A program made the position numbers and the translations under genes. From contig NZ_CP133078.1 of NCBI RefSeq assembly GCF_030908465.1, positions 310,001-374,000 of the forward strand: 64,000 nt of DNA. The letters are read 5' to 3'. The first letter of the stretch is position 1. Each line of letters begins with the position of its first letter. Shown piece after piece: positions 55,549-64,000 of this stretch. The notes beneath the pieces were generated by a model, which was not told the DNA's origin, searched no databases, and worked only from the letters and a program-made list of their open reading frames with translations. The DNA comes from Anaerotignum sp. MB30-C6 (GTDB lineage: Bacteria > Bacillota > Clostridia > Lachnospirales > Anaerotignaceae).

Positions 55549-58500
55549 AAACGCTAACAGAGCCTTTATTGGAACTGGAAGGGTATCAGAATGTGCTGGA
55601 ATCCATACGTATGAACCGCACCCCTGTGTTTGCAACAGGGGTCATTGACGTGGAAAAATCCCATTTATTATTTTCAATAAAGGAGCATTCCCAAAGGCCT
55701 TTATTAATTTTGACCTACAGCGAAATAAGGGCAAGGGAGATTATTGAGAACATATCCTTCTTTCATAAAAATCCAATTTACTATCCTGCCAAGGATATTT
55801 TGTTTTATAGTGCGGATGTGCATAGCATGGAGATGAATCGACAGCGATTTATTGCTATGGAAAGACTGCTTTCTGGGGAAAGACCCATTATGGTAGCGTC
55901 TATGGAGGCACTGCTAGATCGATATCCGAAAAAAGAAATTTTCACCCAGTTTATTCTGACTTTAAAAGTTGGGGATGTTCTTGACATAGATGATCTTATT
56001 AAGCAATTGGTTTGTTTGGGCTATGAGCGCACGGAATTGGTAGAAAGCGCAGGCCAGTTTGCTTTACGTGGGGGTATTTTGGATATTTATTCTTTAACTG
56101 CCGATGAGGCTGTGCGTATAGAGCTTTGGGACGACGAGATAGATTCCATTCGTTCTATGGATGCTGCCAGCCAACGTTCCATCGATAAGCTGGAAGAAGT
56201 CAGGATTTTCCCTATGCGGGAGTTGGTATATGAAGAAAGCTTGGCAGAGCAGGCGGCAAATAAAATCAGTAAAGAGTTTGCAAAATGCTTACAAACCATG
56301 ATCAAGAAGGGCTTGACTGAAGAAGGAGAGCGCTTAAAAGAAAATATTGGCGAAGATGCAGAACGACTCAGACTTGAAAAAAACCTATCTAATGTTGGTT
56401 CATATATTCCTTATTTTTATGAGGAAAGCGTCAGCCTGTTGGACTATATCCCAGAGGACACGTTGCTCTGCTTTGATGAGCCTGAACGGATTCGAGAACA
56501 TATGGCCACGGTAATGGAAGAGTATAGGGAAAGCATGAAAAGCCGTATTGCCCAGGGGTATTTATTGCCTGGACAGTCTAAGCTATTGTTTGATTATACG
56601 GATATTTTATGTCAAGGGCAGGGCTTTGGACAAATTTTACTGGCGGGGTTAAACCAGAGAACCGTTGATTTTGATCCCAAGGTAAAAGTGGATTTTGCAG
56701 TACGCTCCACCCCTTCTTTTAGTAAACGTGTTGACCTTTTTTGCGAAGAGTTACAATACTTAAAAAAGAGGGAGTATCGAGTTTTAATTTTAGGGGGAAC
56801 AGGCTCTCGAGCACAACGAATGGCAAAGGAACTTTCTGAAATGGATGTCCCTGCAGTGTATATGGAAAACCTAGATATGCCTATGCCAAAAGGCTCTATT
56901 TGGGTGGCAAAGGGCAGCTTAGCTAAGGGGTTTTCTTATGAATACATTAACCTAGCAGTTTTTTCGGATAACGAGTTATTTGGTGGTGGGGAGAAAAAGC
57001 GGAAAAAGAAGAAAAAGAAGAATGGTACTGCCATTGAAAGTTTTACGGACCTGAAAATTGGTGACTTTGTTGTACATGATAATCATGGTATTGGTGTTTT
57101 TGGCGGATTGGAAAAAATATCTGTTGAAGGCGTTCAAAAGGATTATATGAAAATTTCTTACCGTGACGGCGGAAACCTTTTTGTACCCGTAAATCAGATG
57201 GATATGGTGCAAAAGTATATTGGCAGCGGCGGTGCAGCCCCTAGGCTCAATAAATTGGGTGGCCAAGAATGGGTTAAGGCAAAGGCCAAAACCCGTGCGG
57301 CGATTAAAATACTGGCGGAAGATTTGGTTGCTTTATATGCAAAGCGTGCCGCCGCAAAGGGACATCAATACTGTCCAGATACTGTATGGCAAAGGGAGTT
57401 TGAAGAAGCCTTTCCTTACGAAGAAACCGATGACCAGATGAATGCCATTGAAGATGTAAAACATGATATGGAGAGCGGCAAGGTTATGGACCGTTTGATT
57501 TGTGGCGACGTAGGGTATGGGAAAACGGAAGTTGCCATTCGTGCTGCCTTTAAGGCGGTGCAGGATGGAAAGCAAGTGGCTTTTCTTGTACCAACAACTA
57601 TCTTAGCCCAACAGCATTACAATACCTTTGTTCAGCGTTTGGCGGGGTATCCCGTTAACATTGAATTGCTTTCTAGATTCCGCACAGCAAAACAGCAAAA
57701 GGAAAGCTTGAAAAATTTGGAAAGGGGCTATGCTGACATTGTCATTGGTACCCATCGTATTCTATCTAAGGATGTTGTTTTCAAGGACGTGGGGTTGATT
57801 ATTGTAGATGAGGAGCAACGTTTTGGCGTTTCCCATAAGGAAAAGCTGAAAAAACTGCGGGAGAATGTGGATGTGCTGACGTTATCGGCAACGCCCATTC
57901 CTCGTACCTTGCATATGAGCCTTTCGGGCATACGAGATATGAGTTTGCTGGAGGAGCCGCCTCAAGAAAGACAACCCGTACAGACTTATGTTATGGAGAA
58001 TAACCCAGAATTTGTGCGGGAGGCCATCCATCGGGAGGTAGCAAGGGGCGGACAGGTTTATTATTTATATAACCGAGTGGATTCCATTAGCGAAGAGGCC
58101 TTACGACTGCAAAAAATGATTCCTCAGGCAAATATCGCTTTTGCCCATGGGCAGATGTCTGAACGAGAGTTGGAAGGCATTATGGAGGACTTTATCAGTG
58201 GTGAAACAGATGTATTGGTTTGCACAACCATTATTGAAACGGGGATGGATATTTCTAATGCCAATACCATAATCATTCAGGATGCAGACAGAATGGGATT
58301 ATCTCAGCTTTATCAGTTGCGAGGGCGAGTAGGACGAAGCAACCGTATTGCATATGCCTATTTATTATACCGACGGGACAAAATGCTACGTGAGGTGGCG
58401 GAAAAACGTTTACAGACCATTCGTGAGTTTACTGAATTTGGCTCTGGTTTTAAAATTGCCATGCGAGACTTGGAAATTCGTGGGGCTGGGAACCTGCTTG

Positions 58501-59051
58501 GGGCAGAACAGCATGGGCATATGGAGTCCGTAGGATATGATATGTATTGCCGCTTGTTGGAAGAAGAGGTACAAAACCTGAAAGGCGAGGCACCGAAAGA
58601 GGAATTGTTGGAAACTACGGTGGATATAAACATCAGTGCATACATTCCAGACTTTTATATAAAAAATCAGGAGCAGCGTATGGAATTGTATAAGAAGATT
58701 GCCAACGTGAGAACCCAAGAAGAGTATTATGATATTCAAGAGGAGATGGAAGATCGCTATGGTGATTTGCCAAAGAGTGTGCAAACCCTTTTGGAGATTG
58801 TGCTGCTCAAAGGCCAAGCAAGAAGCTTAGGCATCTCTTCTATTGCACAAAAGCGTGGAAATGTTGTGCTGGAATTTCGCCACGACGCAAAAACAGACCC
58901 TGTCGCTTTAACAAAGATTATTTCTGAGGGCCGAGGCAAGTATTTATTCACGGCGGGAGCCAATCCTTATTTAACGATAAAGCTACAAAAAGATAAAGAA
59001 AACAAGGTGTTAGATGAAATTAAAATCCTATTAAATGCAATAAAGGGATAG
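55545..59051 (+). CDS. mfd: Transcription-repair coupling factor Mfd
   Basis: Removes RNA polymerase stalled at DNA lesions and recruits UvrA. 1168 residues: UvrB-like N-terminal region, a short Lys-rich linker (about 484-496), RNA-polymerase-interaction domain (KIGDFVVHDNHGIGVFGG, about 504-521), helicase motifs with Walker A GDVGYGKTEVAIRAA (about 653-667) and DEEQ box IVDEEQRFG, RGRVGRS motif VI, and the TRCF C-terminal domain. It overlaps pth, as in Bacillus spoVC-mfd gene order. Confidence 0.97.
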   Translation: MKTLTEPLLELEGYQNVLESIRMNRTPVFATGVIDVEKSHLLFSIKEHSQRPLLILTYSEIRAREIIENISFFHKNPIYYPAKDILFYSADVHSMEMNRQRFIAMERLLSGERPIMVASMEALLDRYPKKEIFTQFILTLKVGDVLDIDDLIKQLVCLGYERTELVESAGQFALRGGILDIYSLTADEAVRIELWDDEIDSIRSMDAASQRSIDKLEEVRIFPMRELVYEESLAEQAANKISKEFAKCLQTMIKKGLTEEGERLKENIGEDAERLRLEKNLSNVGSYIPYFYEESVSLLDYIPEDTLLCFDEPERIREHMATVMEEYRESMKSRIAQGYLLPGQSKLLFDYTDILCQGQGFGQILLAGLNQRTVDFDPKVKVDFAVRSTPSFSKRVDLFCEELQYLKKREYRVLILGGTGSRAQRMAKELSEMDVPAVYMENLDMPMPKGSIWVAKGSLAKGFSYEYINLAVFSDNELFGGGEKKRKKKKKKNGTAIESFTDLKIGDFVVHDNHGIGVFGGLEKISVEGVQKDYMKISYRDGGNLFVPVNQMDMVQKYIGSGGAAPRLNKLGGQEWVKAKAKTRAAIKILAEDLVALYAKRAAAKGHQYCPDTVWQREFEEAFPYEETDDQMNAIEDVKHDMESGKVMDRLICGDVGYGKTEVAIRAAFKAVQDGKQVAFLVPTTILAQQHYNTFVQRLAGYPVNIELLSRFRTAKQQKESLKNLERGYADIVIGTHRILSKDVVFKDVGLIIVDEEQRFGVSHKEKLKKLRENVDVLTLSATPIPRTLHMSLSGIRDMSLLEEPPQERQPVQTYVMENNPEFVREAIHREVARGGQVYYLYNRVDSISEEALRLQKMIPQANIAFAHGQMSERELEGIMEDFISGETDVLVCTTIIETGMDISNANTIIIQDADRMGLSQLYQLRGRVGRSNRIAYAYLLYRRDKMLREVAEKRLQTIREFTEFGSGFKIAMRDLEIRGAGNLLGAEQHGHMESVGYDMYCRLLEEEVQNLKGEAPKEELLETTVDINISAYIPDFYIKNQEQRMELYKKIANVRTQEEYYDIQEEMEDRYGDLPKSVQTLLEIVLLKGQARSLGISSIAQKRGNVVLEFRHDAKTDPVALTKIISEGRGKYLFTAGANPYLTIKLQKDKENKVLDEIKILLNAIKG

Positions 59052-59258
59052 TCATTTATGGAAAGAATGTGTATAATAGATGCATTAGGGCTTTTCTGAA
59101 AACTTCAGTATTCCAATCTTTTGCAGAGGACACATTCGTTGGAGTGGAGGCTTCCAAATATTAGGGAAAGATATTCATTTTTTTTTAAAAAAAGGTGAAA
59201 AAAGGAGTTTCCAGAAACGTTCTAATTAAAAAAAGTGAAAAAGAAAGAGGGATTTATA

Positions 59259-60242
59259 ATGAAGAAAAAAGGACTTCTTTGCCTGCTGACTGCTGGCGTG
59301 ATGGCTCTTTCTGCCTGCGGTAGCACTAGCAATAGCAATAGCAGCAACTTTAATGATGAAGTTGTCATGAAGGTTGACGGCAGAGAGATCATGAAATCGG
59401 AATATATGGTTTATCTGTATACAACCACAAAAAGCTTTACCGCTGTTGGTGGGGATGAAATCTGGACCATGGACTTTGATGGACAGACAGCAGATGAATT
59501 GGTGGAAGAACGTACATTGAACACACTGCAAAGCGTTGTTGCAGCAACGAAATATGCAGAAGAAAACAATATTGCTTTAACAGATGCGCAAAAAGAGGAA
59601 GCGGTAAAGTCTTCAGAGCAGTTCGTTTCTAGCTTACCCAAGGAAGACATTGAAAAAATGGGCGTTGATGCCAAAAAGTTAGCACCTTTTATGGAAGGTT
59701 CCTATTTATATTCTTTGGTTTATCAGGCATTAGCGGCAGAGTGTGAAGTGGATGAAGGAGAAAAAGCCAAGTACTATGAAGAAAATAAGGATCAGATGAA
59801 AGACGATTATACCTTATTGGATATGGATACCATTGTTTTAAATGACCTAGAAAAGGCAAATGAAGTGGTGGAAAAAGCAAGAGCCGGGGAAGATTTTAAG
59901 AGTCTATTCGATGAGTACGATGTAGACGAAAATTCCAAAAAAGAAGACGAAGGCGGCAAGTTGTCTCTGTATAAAACACAATTTACGTCCTCATTTGGCT
60001 TGACAGATGTTCCTGAGGTAGGGGTAGTAACAGAACCCATATTAATGGATGACGTTTACTTTGTTTTAAAGATTAATAATATTACCGTGCCTCAGGATAG
60101 TGAAGTCAAAACAGTTGCTGAGACCTCTTTTGCAAATCTAAAACAAGCGGAGTACAGCGATGCCAGATTTGAAGAAATGGTGGCGGCACAGAAAGTTGAA
60201 TTTATCGAGGGTGTGTACGAAAACCTAGAAAAATTTCATTAA
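59259..60242 (+). CDS. PrsA/SurA-like foldase lipoprotein
   Basis: Extracytoplasmic folding protein or parvulin-type isomerase-like chaperone. 327 residues: lipoprotein signal with lipobox ALSAC (Cys about 21), a Ser/Asn linker, SurA-like N-terminal helices (VMKVDGREIMKSEY...), and a C-terminal region (about 180-300) resembling parvulin but with a weak active-site pattern, so it may be chaperone-only. I start at ATG 59259; a GTG frame start at 59235 would place a lysine run before the signal. Confidence 0.85.
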   Translation: MKKKGLLCLLTAGVMALSACGSTSNSNSSNFNDEVVMKVDGREIMKSEYMVYLYTTTKSFTAVGGDEIWTMDFDGQTADELVEERTLNTLQSVVAATKYAEENNIALTDAQKEEAVKSSEQFVSSLPKEDIEKMGVDAKKLAPFMEGSYLYSLVYQALAAECEVDEGEKAKYYEENKDQMKDDYTLLDMDTIVLNDLEKANEVVEKARAGEDFKSLFDEYDVDENSKKEDEGGKLSLYKTQFTSSFGLTDVPEVGVVTEPILMDDVYFVLKINNITVPQDSEVKTVAETSFANLKQAEYSDARFEEMVAAQKVEFIEGVYENLEKFH

Positions 60243-60248
60243 GTAGTT

Positions 60249-60286
60249 AAAAAGAGGGGGCATTATGGAATGCCCTCTTTTTCTTT
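60249..60286 (+). terminator. Terminator of the foldase gene
   Basis: AAAGAGGG(GG)CATT / AATGCCCTCTTT stem with a two-G bulge, followed by TTCTTT. Confidence 0.88.
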
Positions 60287-60346
60287 GTTGAAAAATAAAT
60301 GGGCTTGGGGTATTATGGAAGTAGATTTATTTCGAAGGGGGGAAGG

Positions 60347-61192
60347 ATGCTAAGGAAGCATCCGTTTCAGATGGGAATGAAAAGGGTTTGGGCAGTATTT
60401 TTTAGCCCCACAGGGGGTACAGAAAAAGTAACAACCACTGTTGCAAAAACGGTTGCAAAGGCTTTGGACGCAGAATTTTGTGCTTATGATTTTACTTTGC
60501 CTCAGGGCAGGGAGGAAGAAGTTATATTTGGAGCGGGAGACCTTGTGGTATTAGGAACCCCTGTTATTGCAGGGAGAATACCAAACCTCTTATTGCCATA
60601 TCTAAATGAAAAAATAAGTGGAGAAGGTGCCGTTGGGGTGCCAGTGGTTTCCTTTGGTAATAGAAGTTATGACGATGCTTTAATTGAATTAAGAAATATA
60701 ATGGAATTGAAGGGATTTCAAACCATTGCAGGCGGTGGTTTTGTTAGTGAGCATTCTTTTTCTCGCACATTGGGAGGGGGTAGACCCGATGCAGAGGATA
60801 TTGCAAAGCTAACTGCCTTTGGTGAAGAAATAGCTGAGAAGATAAACGCTGGATGGGAGTATATTGGCCCTGTGCACGTAAAGGGGGAGGACCCTATTCG
60901 CCCATACTTTATACCCAGAGATAGACATGGAAATGCCATTGATATTCGTAAAGTAAAGCCCAAAACAGGAGAGGGTTGCTGTGGTTGCGGGATTTGTGCA
61001 GAAGTTTGTCCCCTAGGTTCGATTCCAAAAGAGAACCCCACAATCACCCCGGGGACTTGTATGAAATGCTGTGCTTGCATCAAAAAATGTCCTATGGGAG
61101 CAAAATATTTTGATGACGCAGGTTTTATTTATCATAAAGAGGAGTTAGAGGAGCTTTATGAAGGAAGGGCTGAAGGGGAATATTTTCTATAA
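60347..61192 (+). CDS. Flavodoxin-ferredoxin fusion protein
   Basis: 281-residue redox protein: N-terminal flavodoxin-like FMN domain with the phosphate loop FSPTGGTEKV (about 20-29) and GTPVIAGRIPN, then two 4Fe-4S clusters near the C-terminus (CCGCGICAEVCP and CMKCCACIKKCP). This architecture occurs in EFR1-type ferredoxin proteins of anaerobes. Partner enzyme unknown. ATG 60347 follows GAAGGGGGGAAGG. It is followed 18 bases later by the interrupted small gene. Confidence 0.88.
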   Translation: MLRKHPFQMGMKRVWAVFFSPTGGTEKVTTTVAKTVAKALDAEFCAYDFTLPQGREEEVIFGAGDLVVLGTPVIAGRIPNLLLPYLNEKISGEGAVGVPVVSFGNRSYDDALIELRNIMELKGFQTIAGGGFVSEHSFSRTLGGGRPDAEDIAKLTAFGEEIAEKINAGWEYIGPVHVKGEDPIRPYFIPRDRHGNAIDIRKVKPKTGEGCCGCGICAEVCPLGSIPKENPTITPGTCMKCCACIKKCPMGAKYFDDAGFIYHKEELEELYEGRAEGEYFL

Positions 61193-61210
61193 TCTAAGGA
61201 AGGAGAGTCA

Positions 61211-61408
61211 ATGTTTACTGGACTGATAGAGATTATTGGATTATTTTACTTTTGGACATAGATCATATGGCCTTTCGTCTTTGTTTTTTCCTTTGCATTT
61301 GGGATTGTTGAGCTGATTAAGAATGACAAGGCCTCTTTATGGCCTCTTTTTTGGGCAGGCCTATCTTTACTCATTATGCTATGTGCTTTGATTTCTATGA
61401 TATGGTAG
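61211..61408 (+). pseudogene. Small membrane protein gene interrupted by in-frame TAG
   Basis: A strong AAGGAAGGAGAG precedes ATG 61211. The frame encodes 16 residues (MFTGLIEIIGLFYFWT), hits TAG at 61259-61261, then continues in the same frame for 48 codons with typical membrane-protein composition (IIWPFVFVFSFAFG, SLWPLFWAGLSLLIMLC) to TAG 61406. Without the first stop it is a 65-residue protein with two membrane helices. Nonsense mutation is the simplest reading; readthrough or a base error are alternatives. Family not recognised. Confidence 0.65.
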
Positions 61409-61659
61409 GTTGCGAAGCACCTTATTTTAGAAAGAGTGCTAGGTGAGGAAAAACCTATTTGGTGAAAAATTATTACTTTAAAGTACTTAAGGTAAACGAA
61501 TGAAAAAGCCCCGTTCTTTGCATAAGATTTGCCTTGCAAGTCATTGCAAGGGGGCTTTTTATTTTGTCCCGTATATTAATTTTAGGTTAAGGCTTATATC
61601 AGTATTTTCTTTTGGGTTTGTTTGGTGCAAGGTTATTTATTGTTTTTCGGAGGTGGAAA
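61409..61659. other. Intergenic region with terminator
   Basis: About 250 bases. The only clear element is a long hairpin at 61503-61562. A 66-codon frame at 61500-61700 covers that hairpin and is not credible. Confidence 0.45.
61503..61562 (+). terminator. Terminator-like hairpin
   Basis: AAAAAGCCCC pairs with GGGGGCTTTTT around an inner CCTTGC-N8-GCAAGG stem, then T-rich. Confidence 0.7.
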
Positions 61660-62022
61660 ATGAATTGGGGTGTACGAATACTTTTATGCATTGGGTATAG
61701 CATTCCCTATGGTTTTTTTGCCATGCATGGAGATGTTGTATCTGGAACCATGTTGTTTTATGGGGTTATGATTGTATGTTTTGCCGTGCTATGCTATTTT
61801 TCCACGAAAACTGCCAATATAAAATCACTTATTGTTGGAAATATACTTAGTTATTTCTCCTCATATGGATTTATGTTGGGCTACCAAACGGAGGAGTGGA
61901 GTTGGTACTTCAAGCCCTTTACTGCACATAGCCTTTTGGTTGTCCTATCAGTGGCAGCACTATTCTTACAACTAGCATTTGTATATTATGATCGTGTTAG
62001 TCGGGGGAAGGGTGGAAGCTAG
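61660..62022 (+). CDS. Uncharacterised membrane protein
   Basis: 120 residues with four hydrophobic segments (about 5-22, 27-45, 53-72, 86-108). Family not recognised. Tryptophan-rich centre (EEWSWYFKPF). ATG 61660 follows GGAGGTGG; upstream frame to 61612 lacks a site. Confidence 0.72.
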   Translation: MNWGVRILLCIGYSIPYGFFAMHGDVVSGTMLFYGVMIVCFAVLCYFSTKTANIKSLIVGNILSYFSSYGFMLGYQTEEWSWYFKPFTAHSLLVVLSVAALFLQLAFVYYDRVSRGKGGS

Positions 62023-62112
62023 GGTGATTAGGGATGATTCTGTACAAAGGGTTTGTATGATTGCACATATTTTGTTTTTCAAGTATGATAAAAGAAGAAA
62101 GGGGTGTTGAGG

Positions 62113-63015
62113 TTGAAGGTCGATGTTTCGTTGGACTTATATCGTATTTTCTGCACCGTGGTGCGTACAGGCAATATGTCTGCGGCAGCCAGAGAATTAT
62201 TTATTTCCCAGCCAGCAGTCAGCATGGCAATTCGCCAATTAGAAGATAGAATGGGTAGTCCACTTTTGGTACGAACGGCAAAGGGTGTATATCCCACTGC
62301 AGAAGGGAAACTGCTGTATACCTATTTGGAGCAAGCCCTGGGTTTAATTCATGCCGCTGAGGAAAAATATTTCCAAATGGTAAATATGGAGATGGGCGAA
62401 CTGAAAATAGGTGCTAGCGATACGGTAATTGCGAATTTTTTACTGCCTTATTTAGAAAAGTACCATAAACTTTATCCTGATATTAATATCAAGGTAACCA
62501 ATAAAACCACCTATGAATCCTTACGTTTACTGAAAAACGGTAGCGTTGACGTATGCTTTATCAACCTCCCTATCAGTGATGATGGAGATTTGGAAATTAC
62601 CCCGTGTATTGAAATACATGATGTTTTGGTGGGAGGCGAAAGGTACAAGCTATTGTCTCAGGTAGGCTTAGAGCTAAAAGACTTGCCAGAGTATCCCCTA
62701 CTGCTTTTAGAGGATTTGAGTAACTCTAGAAGGTATATAGACCGTTATGCCGAAGAGAATGGCGTGGTTTTAACTCCTATTTTAGAGTTGGGTAGCAGTG
62801 ATTTATTGATTAGCTTTGCCCAAATTAACTTAGGGTTAACCTATGTGATCAAAGAGTTTACCCAGGAAGCTTTAAAAGAAAAGCACCTATATGAAGTCCC
62901 TGTGGATCCACCTTTGCCAAAGCGAAATATAGGCATGGTTCGATTGAAAAATGTGGCGGCACCCCATGCAGTGAAAGGTTTTATTGAGTTAATAGAATTT
63001 CAAGAAAACATTTGA
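62113..63015 (+). CDS. LysR family transcriptional regulator
   Basis: About 300 residues: N-terminal helix-turn-helix with FCTVVRTGNMSAAARELFISQPAVSMAIRQLED (described in parts: NMSAAARELF then SQPAVSMAIRQLE at about 22-46) and a periplasmic-binding-like effector domain. The effector is unknown. I prefer TTG 62113, 8 bases after AAAGGGG; GTG 62104 is an alternative. The ArsR promoter follows directly after it. Confidence 0.9.
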   Translation: MKVDVSLDLYRIFCTVVRTGNMSAAARELFISQPAVSMAIRQLEDRMGSPLLVRTAKGVYPTAEGKLLYTYLEQALGLIHAAEEKYFQMVNMEMGELKIGASDTVIANFLLPYLEKYHKLYPDINIKVTNKTTYESLRLLKNGSVDVCFINLPISDDGDLEITPCIEIHDVLVGGERYKLLSQVGLELKDLPEYPLLLLEDLSNSRRYIDRYAEENGVVLTPILELGSSDLLISFAQINLGLTYVIKEFTQEALKEKHLYEVPVDPPLPKRNIGMVRLKNVAAPHAVKGFIELIEFQENI

Positions 63016-63021
63016 AAACAG

Positions 63022-63067
63022 TTGACAAGAAAAAAAGATCATGTTAACATATGAGCAAGTGTTCAAT
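63022..63067 (+). promoter_or_regulatory. Promoter and ArsR/SmtB-type operator of the metal-sensor gene
   Basis: TTGACA (63022-63027), 17-bp spacer, TAACAT (63045-63050). Immediately downstream ATGAGCA-N2-TGTTCAAT (63051-63067) is an imperfect inverted repeat of the TGAACA-type ArsR/SmtB operator, placed over the start site, which suggests autorepression. Confidence 0.72.
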
Positions 63068-63084
63068 TGATTGAGGGTGATAAT

Positions 63085-63432
63085 ATGGAACGCTGTTGCA
63101 TGAATACGGATGAAATTAATATGATTGAAGAGTTGGAAAAAGATTTTATTCGGGATCTTGCAGAATTTTTTAAGGTTTTTGGTGATGTTACCAGAATTAG
63201 AATTCTACAAATTCTTTTGAGTGGAGAAAGAAATGTCAGTGAGCTGGCAGATTCTTTAAGCATGACCCAATCTGCCATTAGCCATCAGTTGCGGGTTTTA
63301 CGGCAAAATGACTTGGTAAAATATCGAAAAGATGGGAAAACGGTTTTCTACTCTTTGGATGATGATCATATCCGTACGGTATTGGAACAAGGCATGGTTC
63401 ATATTCGTCATAAACGAGGTTATGTAGAATAG
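63085..63432 (+). CDS. ArsR/SmtB family metal-responsive repressor
   Basis: 115-residue winged-helix regulator. Features: an N-terminal ERCCMNTDE with two adjacent Cys like the CadC/CzrA metal-site region, the DNA-recognition helix SELADSLSMTQSAISHQLRVLRQ (about 58-80, written in two parts: SELADSLSMTQSA, ISHQLRVLRQ), and YRKDGKTVFYSLDDDH with terminal His residues that could bind Zn/Cd. Start ATG 63085 follows GAGGGTGA. It should regulate itself and the ATPase downstream. Confidence 0.9.
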   Translation: MERCCMNTDEINMIEELEKDFIRDLAEFFKVFGDVTRIRILQILLSGERNVSELADSLSMTQSAISHQLRVLRQNDLVKYRKDGKTVFYSLDDDHIRTVLEQGMVHIRHKRGYVE

Positions 63433-63484
63433 AAAATGAGGCTGTTTTAGGGGCAACTCGAAATGGCCTATTCTTTAAGAACAT

Positions 63485-63504
63485 ATATGAATAAGTAATC
63501 ATAT
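63485..63504 (+). promoter_or_regulatory. Second ArsR/SmtB-like operator before the metal ATPase
   Basis: ATATGA-N8-TCATAT inverted repeat, 25 bases before the ATPase ATG. Confidence 0.55.
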
Positions 63505-63528
63505 GAGCAATCATGGGGGTGTTTCGTT

Positions 63529-64000
63529 ATGAAGGTGTATTTAAAAGGACTAACCTGCGCAAATTGTGCAGGGAAAATTGAGACTGCGGTAAACGCATTA
63601 AATGAAACAAAACAGGCAGAAATGAATTTGATTAAACAAACCCTTGAGGTATCTTTGGCTGAGGGGGTAGAGGCAGAAAAAATGCTTGGTAAAATAGAGA
63701 AAATTGTACATAAGCTTGAACCAGATGTTCAGGTTTCTTTGGATCTAAGCAAGCTTTCCCAAGGGTCAAGTTGTTCTTGTGACCACTGTCATACAGACGA
63801 CCATGGACATGATCATGGACACGACCACGGACTCGTTATGAAGGTGTATTTGAAAGGACTAACCTGCGCAAACTGTGCAGATAAAATTGAGACTGCGGTA
63901 AACGCATTAAATGAAACAAAACAGGCAGAAATGAATTTGATTAAACAAACCCTTGAGGTATCTTTGGCTGAGGGGGTAGAGGCAAAAAAAATGCTTGGGA
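63529..64000 (+). CDS. Metal-transporting P-type ATPase (Zn/Cd/Pb type), N-terminal part only
   Basis: The frame continues past the window end. The 157 visible residues contain two heavy-metal-associated domains, each starting MKVYLKGLTCANCA (CxxC metal site). Between them is a His/Cys-rich linker with SCSCDHCH and HGHDHGHDHG. No catalytic ATPase domain is in the window, so the ATPase identity rests on this architecture and the upstream ArsR repressor; a stand-alone metallochaperone is an alternative. ATG 63529 follows GGGGGTG. Confidence 0.75.
   Translation, partial: MKVYLKGLTCANCAGKIETAVNALNETKQAEMNLIKQTLEVSLAEGVEAEKMLGKIEKIVHKLEPDVQVSLDLSKLSQGSSCSCDHCHTDDHGHDHGHDHGLVMKVYLKGLTCANCADKIETAVNALNETKQAEMNLIKQTLEVSLAEGVEAKKMLG
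63529..64000 (+). repeat. 309-bp tandem duplication of the metal-binding module
   Basis: The copy beginning at 63838 repeats the one beginning at 63529 with about six base differences over the visible 160 bases. The period is 309 bp (103 codons), in frame. The second copy runs off the window. Confidence 0.9.

Noticed and set aside
56992..57026. Lysine run in Mfd as an abnormal insertion
   Set aside because: Basic linkers at this position before the polymerase-binding domain are common in Mfd.
61259..61261. Pyrrolysine or recoded TAG
   Set aside because: TAG ends several normal genes in the window and no recoding element or machinery was seen; nonsense mutation is simpler.
61500..61700. 66-codon frame
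   Set aside because: It covers a terminator-like hairpin and overlaps the next gene's ribosome site.

Overview
The window is chromosomal DNA of a low-GC, Gram-positive, anaerobic clostridium. Four things point there: a Clostridia-type flagellar operon, the WalRK/YycHI/WalJ envelope-stress cluster, DnaD and DnaI-type primosome proteins, and a giant double-activase protein of the 2-hydroxyacyl-CoA dehydratase activator family. Together with a D-lactate dehydrogenase-like gene, the last item suggests a Lachnospirales/Anaerotignum-like amino-acid or lactate fermenter. The genus is a guess.

Layout: 1-4.6 kb is the 3' part of a flagellar export/switch operon (fliF'-fliG-fliH-fliI-fliJ), closed by a terminator. 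4.6-6.4 kb holds a DUF3781/GyrI-like pair, an initiator tRNA with a perfect consensus promoter, and a YgjP-type metallopeptidase. 6.7-10.5 kb is a TAXI-type TRAP transporter operon. 10.8-17.7 kb is a mixed block: tspO, cardiolipin synthase, acyl-ACP thioesterase, a YhhN-like membrane protein, a HIT hydrolase, a ferritin-like protein and murG. 17.8-24.2 kb carries lipoproteins (one a cyclophilin), a USP-like protein, a SEC-C protein, the Sua5-type tRNA t6A enzyme, rpiB, upp and tagO. 24.2-26.2 kb encodes the DnaD and DnaI helicase-loading pair. 27-31.9 kb is the conserved tmk-darA-holB-ricT-trmN6-rsmI cluster, preceded by a long structured leader.

32.3-36.6 kb is one 1441-residue activase-family gene. 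37-45.9 kb is the Wal regulon core: walR, walK, a small secreted protein, yycH, yycI, murA, walJ and rlmH. A four-copy, 11-bp-phased WalR-like box sits between walK and the secreted-protein gene. 46-52 kb carries murC (minus strand), glgC-glgD, glmU and prs. A highly expressed-looking D-2-hydroxyacid dehydrogenase follows, then pth-mfd and a PrsA-like foldase. The right end has a flavodoxin-ferredoxin protein, a small membrane-protein gene interrupted by an in-frame TAG, a LysR regulator, an ArsR/SmtB repressor with its operator, and the start of a metal-transporting P-type ATPase whose N-terminal metal-binding module has been tandemly duplicated very recently.

Most of the window is ordinary housekeeping sequence with well-formed intrinsic terminators. 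No CRISPR array, complete transposon, prophage or clear defence system was seen. The best leads are the WalR-box array and its gene, the metal ATPase module duplication with paired operators, the TAG-interrupted gene, the structured leaders before tmk, the activase gene and pth-mfd, and a small repeat/hairpin element before walJ.
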